This document shows, one piece after another, positions 7,409-9,570 of a DNA stretch of 9,570 nucleotides. This DNA comes from CANIZL01 sp043788645 (GTDB lineage Bacteria; Verrucomicrobiota; Verrucomicrobiia; Limisphaerales; UBA9464). The notes beneath the pieces were generated by a model. The model saw only the letters and a list, made by a program, of their open reading frames with translations, was not told the DNA's origin and did not search any database. Both the position numbers and the translations under genes were made by a program. Location: the NCBI GenBank assembly GCA_043788645.1, contig JAYVTS010000388.1, positions 1-9,570 of the forward strand, written 5' to 3'. Every line of letters starts with the position of its first letter. Within the stretch, counting starts at the first letter, position 1.

Positions 7409-7590
7409 TAGCCCGGATATTTCATCTCCTTTCTGCTACGACTTGCCGCGAGCCCGTCTGGCTGCGTTGGCCTCGCGTTCCGAGTCGGACAGTATGGATT
7501 CATACAGTACGGCTCGGAATCGCTTCGGTCGCCTTGCCAGACGGGCACTCGCTACGTCTCGAGACGAAAGGCTATGAACTATTCGGGCTA
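7409..7590. mobile_element. MITE-like element with terminal inverted repeats and TA ends
   Basis: The left end TAGCCCGGATATTTCAT (7409-7425) and the right end ATGAACTATTCGGGCTA (7574-7590) are inverted copies matching at 15 of 17 positions. Both outermost dinucleotides are TA, as expected if TA was the target duplicated on insertion (Tc1/mariner-IS630 habit). The 182-bp interior has no credible gene and is largely a long imperfect hairpin. It lies 22 bp after the sigma gene stop. Seen directly: the repeats and TA ends. Inferred: that it is a non-autonomous transposable element and which transposase would move it. Confidence 0.6.
7452..7546. repeat. Long imperfect hairpin inside the MITE-like element
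   Basis: GCCCGTCTGGC (7452-7462) and GCCAGACGGGC (7536-7546) are perfect 11-bp inverted copies. Closer to the centre TTCCGAG pairs with CTCGGAA, and GTATG pairs with CATAC around a four-base GATT loop (7497-7500). With a two-base bulge the outer stem extends into GCGAG/CTCGC. Transcribed, it would fold into one long stem. This may be how the element shields itself or acts as a bidirectional transcription end. Confidence 0.75.
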
Positions 7591-7821
7591 GCGGCGGAGC
7601 GTCAAAAAAGTGATCGAGCCAGGGGACAGGCGAACAATTTGATCGTCAATATTGATAGTCTGTAGCGTTACAAAGTGAAAACTGCTTCTTCAATCCGCCC
7701 GTCCGTTCATCCGTTCGTGATCTAATGATCCGGGTTTGACTGGTGCTCGGGTATCGTGCTCAACCAGCGCCAGGCCAATTTTGGTATTGCTATCGCAGAT
7801 GTTTCCAGCGATTGCCCGAAT
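7591..7821. other. Non-coding stretch between the MITE-like element and the LamG gene
   Basis: No RNA gene or recognised regulatory site is evident. The reading frame of the LamG gene is open from 7729, after the stops TAA TGA at 7723-7728, so the true start may lie inside this stretch. A short imperfect direct repeat (CCGTTCATCCGTTC) sits near 7703-7716. Confidence 0.5.
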
Positions 7822-9570
7822 GTGTTCTATCAGCTGCATCATTTTTTGGCGAGTGTCGTTGGTTTTCGGAGTGGGCCTTCAAGCCGCACCGCAAGATGGC
7901 TCAGATCGCAGCGACCGGAATTCTGGCACGGTCAATCACCTTCCTGGCCGGGAATATTTCGGCGGATTGCCGCTCTGACCATTTTTTTGTTGGCGATCCA
8001 GCCGTCGTCCGTGGCGGCGGCCTTGCTGGTGGCCGACTATCGATTTGAAGACTCACTCAAAAGCTCGGTGGTCGGCGCGCCAGAACTCGTGCTTGAGGGC
8101 GTCAGTTCGGCAGCGTTCGTTACCGCCACCAATCTTTTTGGAAACAACCACTTCGCACTGGACTTCGCTCCGGGTGGCGGCCTGCGGCTGAACACCACCG
8201 GATTGGTCGTTTCCAATCAGTACACCGTCGTTTTATTGGTAGCCCAGAAATCAATCGGTGGATACCTGCGGATCTTGGATACCCAGGATCCGACGCTGGG
8301 CCAGGGTTGGTTTACGCTGGGCGGGGCGATGGTTTTTAGTCCGACGACGAACGCCGGGCCGCTGGTGATTGACCAGGATCAATTCATCCAACTCACCTTG
8401 GTCAAGACGGGCGACCAAGTCCGGGCTTACGCCAATGGAGTCAAGCAGTTCGAGCTACCAGATTCAGAGAACCGGGGGCAAATTGGGGGCAATGGTCTGG
8501 TTCACTTCTTCCGGCAGGCCGACGGGAACTATGCGGCGGGCGGTCGGGTGGCGCGAATCCGGCTGTATAGCGGCGCCCTGAGCGACACGGAAGTCGCGGG
8601 CCTGGCACCGGTGGCATCCGTGGCGGTGGTGCCGGCCGGCGGGGCCAAAATCGTGGCCGATTATCGTTTCGAAAACTCGTTAAAAAGTTCGGTAGCAGGG
8701 GCGCCGGACCTAAACGTCGAAGGGGCGGATAATTTTTCTTTTTTAACGGATGCGGTTTTGGGAACGAACCGGACCGTTTTGGATTTCGCGTCGCCTGGGG
8801 GGCTCCGCCTTGATTCTACGGGTATTCTGAGCCGGGACCGCTACACGATGGTGGCGTTGTTCGAGTTTAATTCCTTGGGGACCTATTCCCGGATCGTAGA
8901 CGCGCGCGATACGGCTGACGGGCAGGGTCTTTTCTTCAATAATGGTCAGCTTTGGTTGAACCCGTATCCCGTCGCAGTCACTGGGGGAGTGACCAACTAT
9001 CAGTATGTCCAAATCACCTTGGTGGATGACGGTCAGGTTGTGCGAGTTTACCAAGACGGGGTCAAGCGGTTGGACTTAGTGGATACCTTCGATCTGGCGG
9101 CCCTGGGAACGAACCAAGTAGTGCATTTTTTTCGGCAAGGGGATGGATCCTACGCACCCGGCGGACGGGTGGCCAGAATCCGACTCTACGATGGCGTACT
9201 TTCGGATGCGGAAGTCGCGGCATTGACACCCCTAGCGGCGCCGTCGGCGCCGGTTCTCCCGAGCGGTGCTCTGGTGGTCGCGGATTATCGTTTCGAAAAC
9301 TCATTGAAGAGTTCAGTAGCAGGAGCGCCGGACTTAAATGTCGAAGGGGCGAACAACTTTTCTTTTTTAACGGATGCGGTTTTGGGAACGAACCGGACCG
9401 TTTTCGATTTCGCGTCGCCTGGGGGGCTCCGCCTTGATTCTACGGGTATTCTGAGCCGGGACCGCTACACAATGGTGGCGTTGTTCGAGTTTAACTCCCT
9501 GGGAACCTATTCTCGCATCCTGGACGCCCGCGATTCGCCGGACGCGCAGGGACTTTTCTTTAATAATAGT
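7822..9570 (+). CDS. Large exported LamG-repeat (concanavalin A-like fold) protein, N-terminal part; runs off window end
   Basis: The frame is open from 7729 to the last base, at least 583 codons from the GTG at 7822. No in-frame ATG exists before the signal peptide; GTG 7756, GTG 7822 and TTG 7846 are the candidates, none with a good ribosome site, so the start is a guess. The export signal is clear: FRR, then IAALTIFLLAI (7966-7998), and an AxA-type cut at SVAA near 8020. The mature part begins LVADYRFEDSL and consists of repeated ~208-residue domains. Each opens VADYRFE-SLKSSV, has an inner Y-x-x-V-ALFEF region and a VY-DGVK strand, and closes HFFRQ ... GGRVARIRLYDG-LSD-EVA-L. That closing pattern is the last strand and helix of LamG_3-type domains, which bind glycans or act as structural modules. 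Two full units and half a third are visible. It is probably secreted or cell-surface bound; no catalytic domain is seen in this part. Confidence 0.85.
   Translation, partial: MFYQLHHFLASVVGFRSGPSSRTARWLRSQRPEFWHGQSPSWPGIFRRIAALTIFLLAIQPSSVAAALLVADYRFEDSLKSSVVGAPELVLEGVSSAAFVTATNLFGNNHFALDFAPGGGLRLNTTGLVVSNQYTVVLLVAQKSIGGYLRILDTQDPTLGQGWFTLGGAMVFSPTTNAGPLVIDQDQFIQLTLVKTGDQVRAYANGVKQFELPDSENRGQIGGNGLVHFFRQADGNYAAGGRVARIRLYSGALSDTEVAGLAPVASVAVVPAGGAKIVADYRFENSLKSSVAGAPDLNVEGADNFSFLTDAVLGTNRTVLDFASPGGLRLDSTGILSRDRYTMVALFEFNSLGTYSRIVDARDTADGQGLFFNNGQLWLNPYPVAVTGGVTNYQYVQITLVDDGQVVRVYQDGVKRLDLVDTFDLAALGTNQVVHFFRQGDGSYAPGGRVARIRLYDGVLSDAEVAALTPLAAPSAPVLPSGALVVADYRFENSLKSSVAGAPDLNVEGANNFSFLTDAVLGTNRTVFDFASPGGLRLDSTGILSRDRYTMVALFEFNSLGTYSRILDARDSPDAQGLFFNNS
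8029..9570 (+). repeat. LamG coding repeats with an exact 624-bp period (units at 8029, 8653, 9277)
   Basis: The VADYRF opening falls at 8029, 8653 and 9277, giving two intervals of exactly 624 bp (208 codons). Unit 1 is diverged in sequence from unit 2 despite equal length. Unit 3, as far as seen (294 bp), differs from unit 2 at about 29 positions by my hand count. Within that, 8734-8846 and 9358-9470 differ at a single base. Linkers between units are Pro/Ala/Val-rich (PVASVAVVPAGG, PLAAPSAPVLPSG). Confidence 0.9.

Noticed and set aside
7388..7417. TCCGGG/CCCGGA stem after the sigma gene as a terminator
   Set aside because: Only six pairs with an 18-base loop and no T-run; the second arm is the end of the inverted-repeat element.
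7555..7566. Perfect 12-bp palindrome CGTCTCGAGACG
   Set aside because: Short and isolated inside the MITE-like element; could be chance or part of the element, with no support for an operator role.
7396..7665. TTG-started 89-codon plus-strand frame after the sigma gene
   Set aside because: It runs straight through the inverted-repeat element and its hairpin, so its coding look is accidental.
8029..9570. Regularly spaced repeats considered as a CRISPR or non-coding satellite array
   Set aside because: The 624-bp units are one continuous open frame with third-position substitutions, so they are protein domain repeats.

Overview
The window most resembles a Verrucomicrobiota genome of the Pedosphaera/Limisphaerales kind. 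The call rests on gene content rather than a marker gene. There is a pseudopilin start of the RAFTLIELLVVIAII type, a TRWSL-type sigma factor beside a membrane Ser/Thr kinase, long exported LamG-repeat and Ig-repeat proteins, and short C-terminal modules of the 'LQ-S-dL--W...FYR' kind. GC is moderate to high, and few starts have a clear Shine-Dalgarno site.

Left part (1-1947), all minus strand: the N-terminus of a pseudopilin (1-216) runs off the window edge. Next to it is an unrecognised 43-codon frame (305-436). A decayed exported protein follows (467-1693) with two Ig-like domains; it has an in-frame TAG at its 5' side and a one-base frameshift just before its natural C-terminus. A 46-codon frame (1807-1947) lies divergent to the next gene.

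Middle (1963-4074): on the plus strand there is an exported SGNH/GDSL-like protein that keeps the GDS serine but lacks the canonical Asn, Asp and His. In the following gap, on the minus strand, are the last 40 codons of an apparent AAA ATPase and the first codons of a DUF4276-like EGQTE protein. They overlap by stop/start and look like the wreck of an ATPase-TOPRIM defence pair.

Right-centre (4075-7386), plus strand: a Ser/Thr kinase has an N-terminal Zn-ribbon-like pair of CxxC motifs, five membrane segments and a C-terminal SLBB-like domain. A TRWSL-type ECF sigma factor follows 51 bp later. Together they probably form a signalling unit that carries an envelope signal to transcription.

Right end (7387-9570): a 182-bp MITE-like element with terminal inverted repeats and TA ends sits 22 bp after the sigma gene. 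After it comes a large exported protein built of LamG-like units with an exact 624-bp period, running off the window. Its start codon is unresolved. The overall picture is a cell-surface and signalling accessory region with much gene decay.
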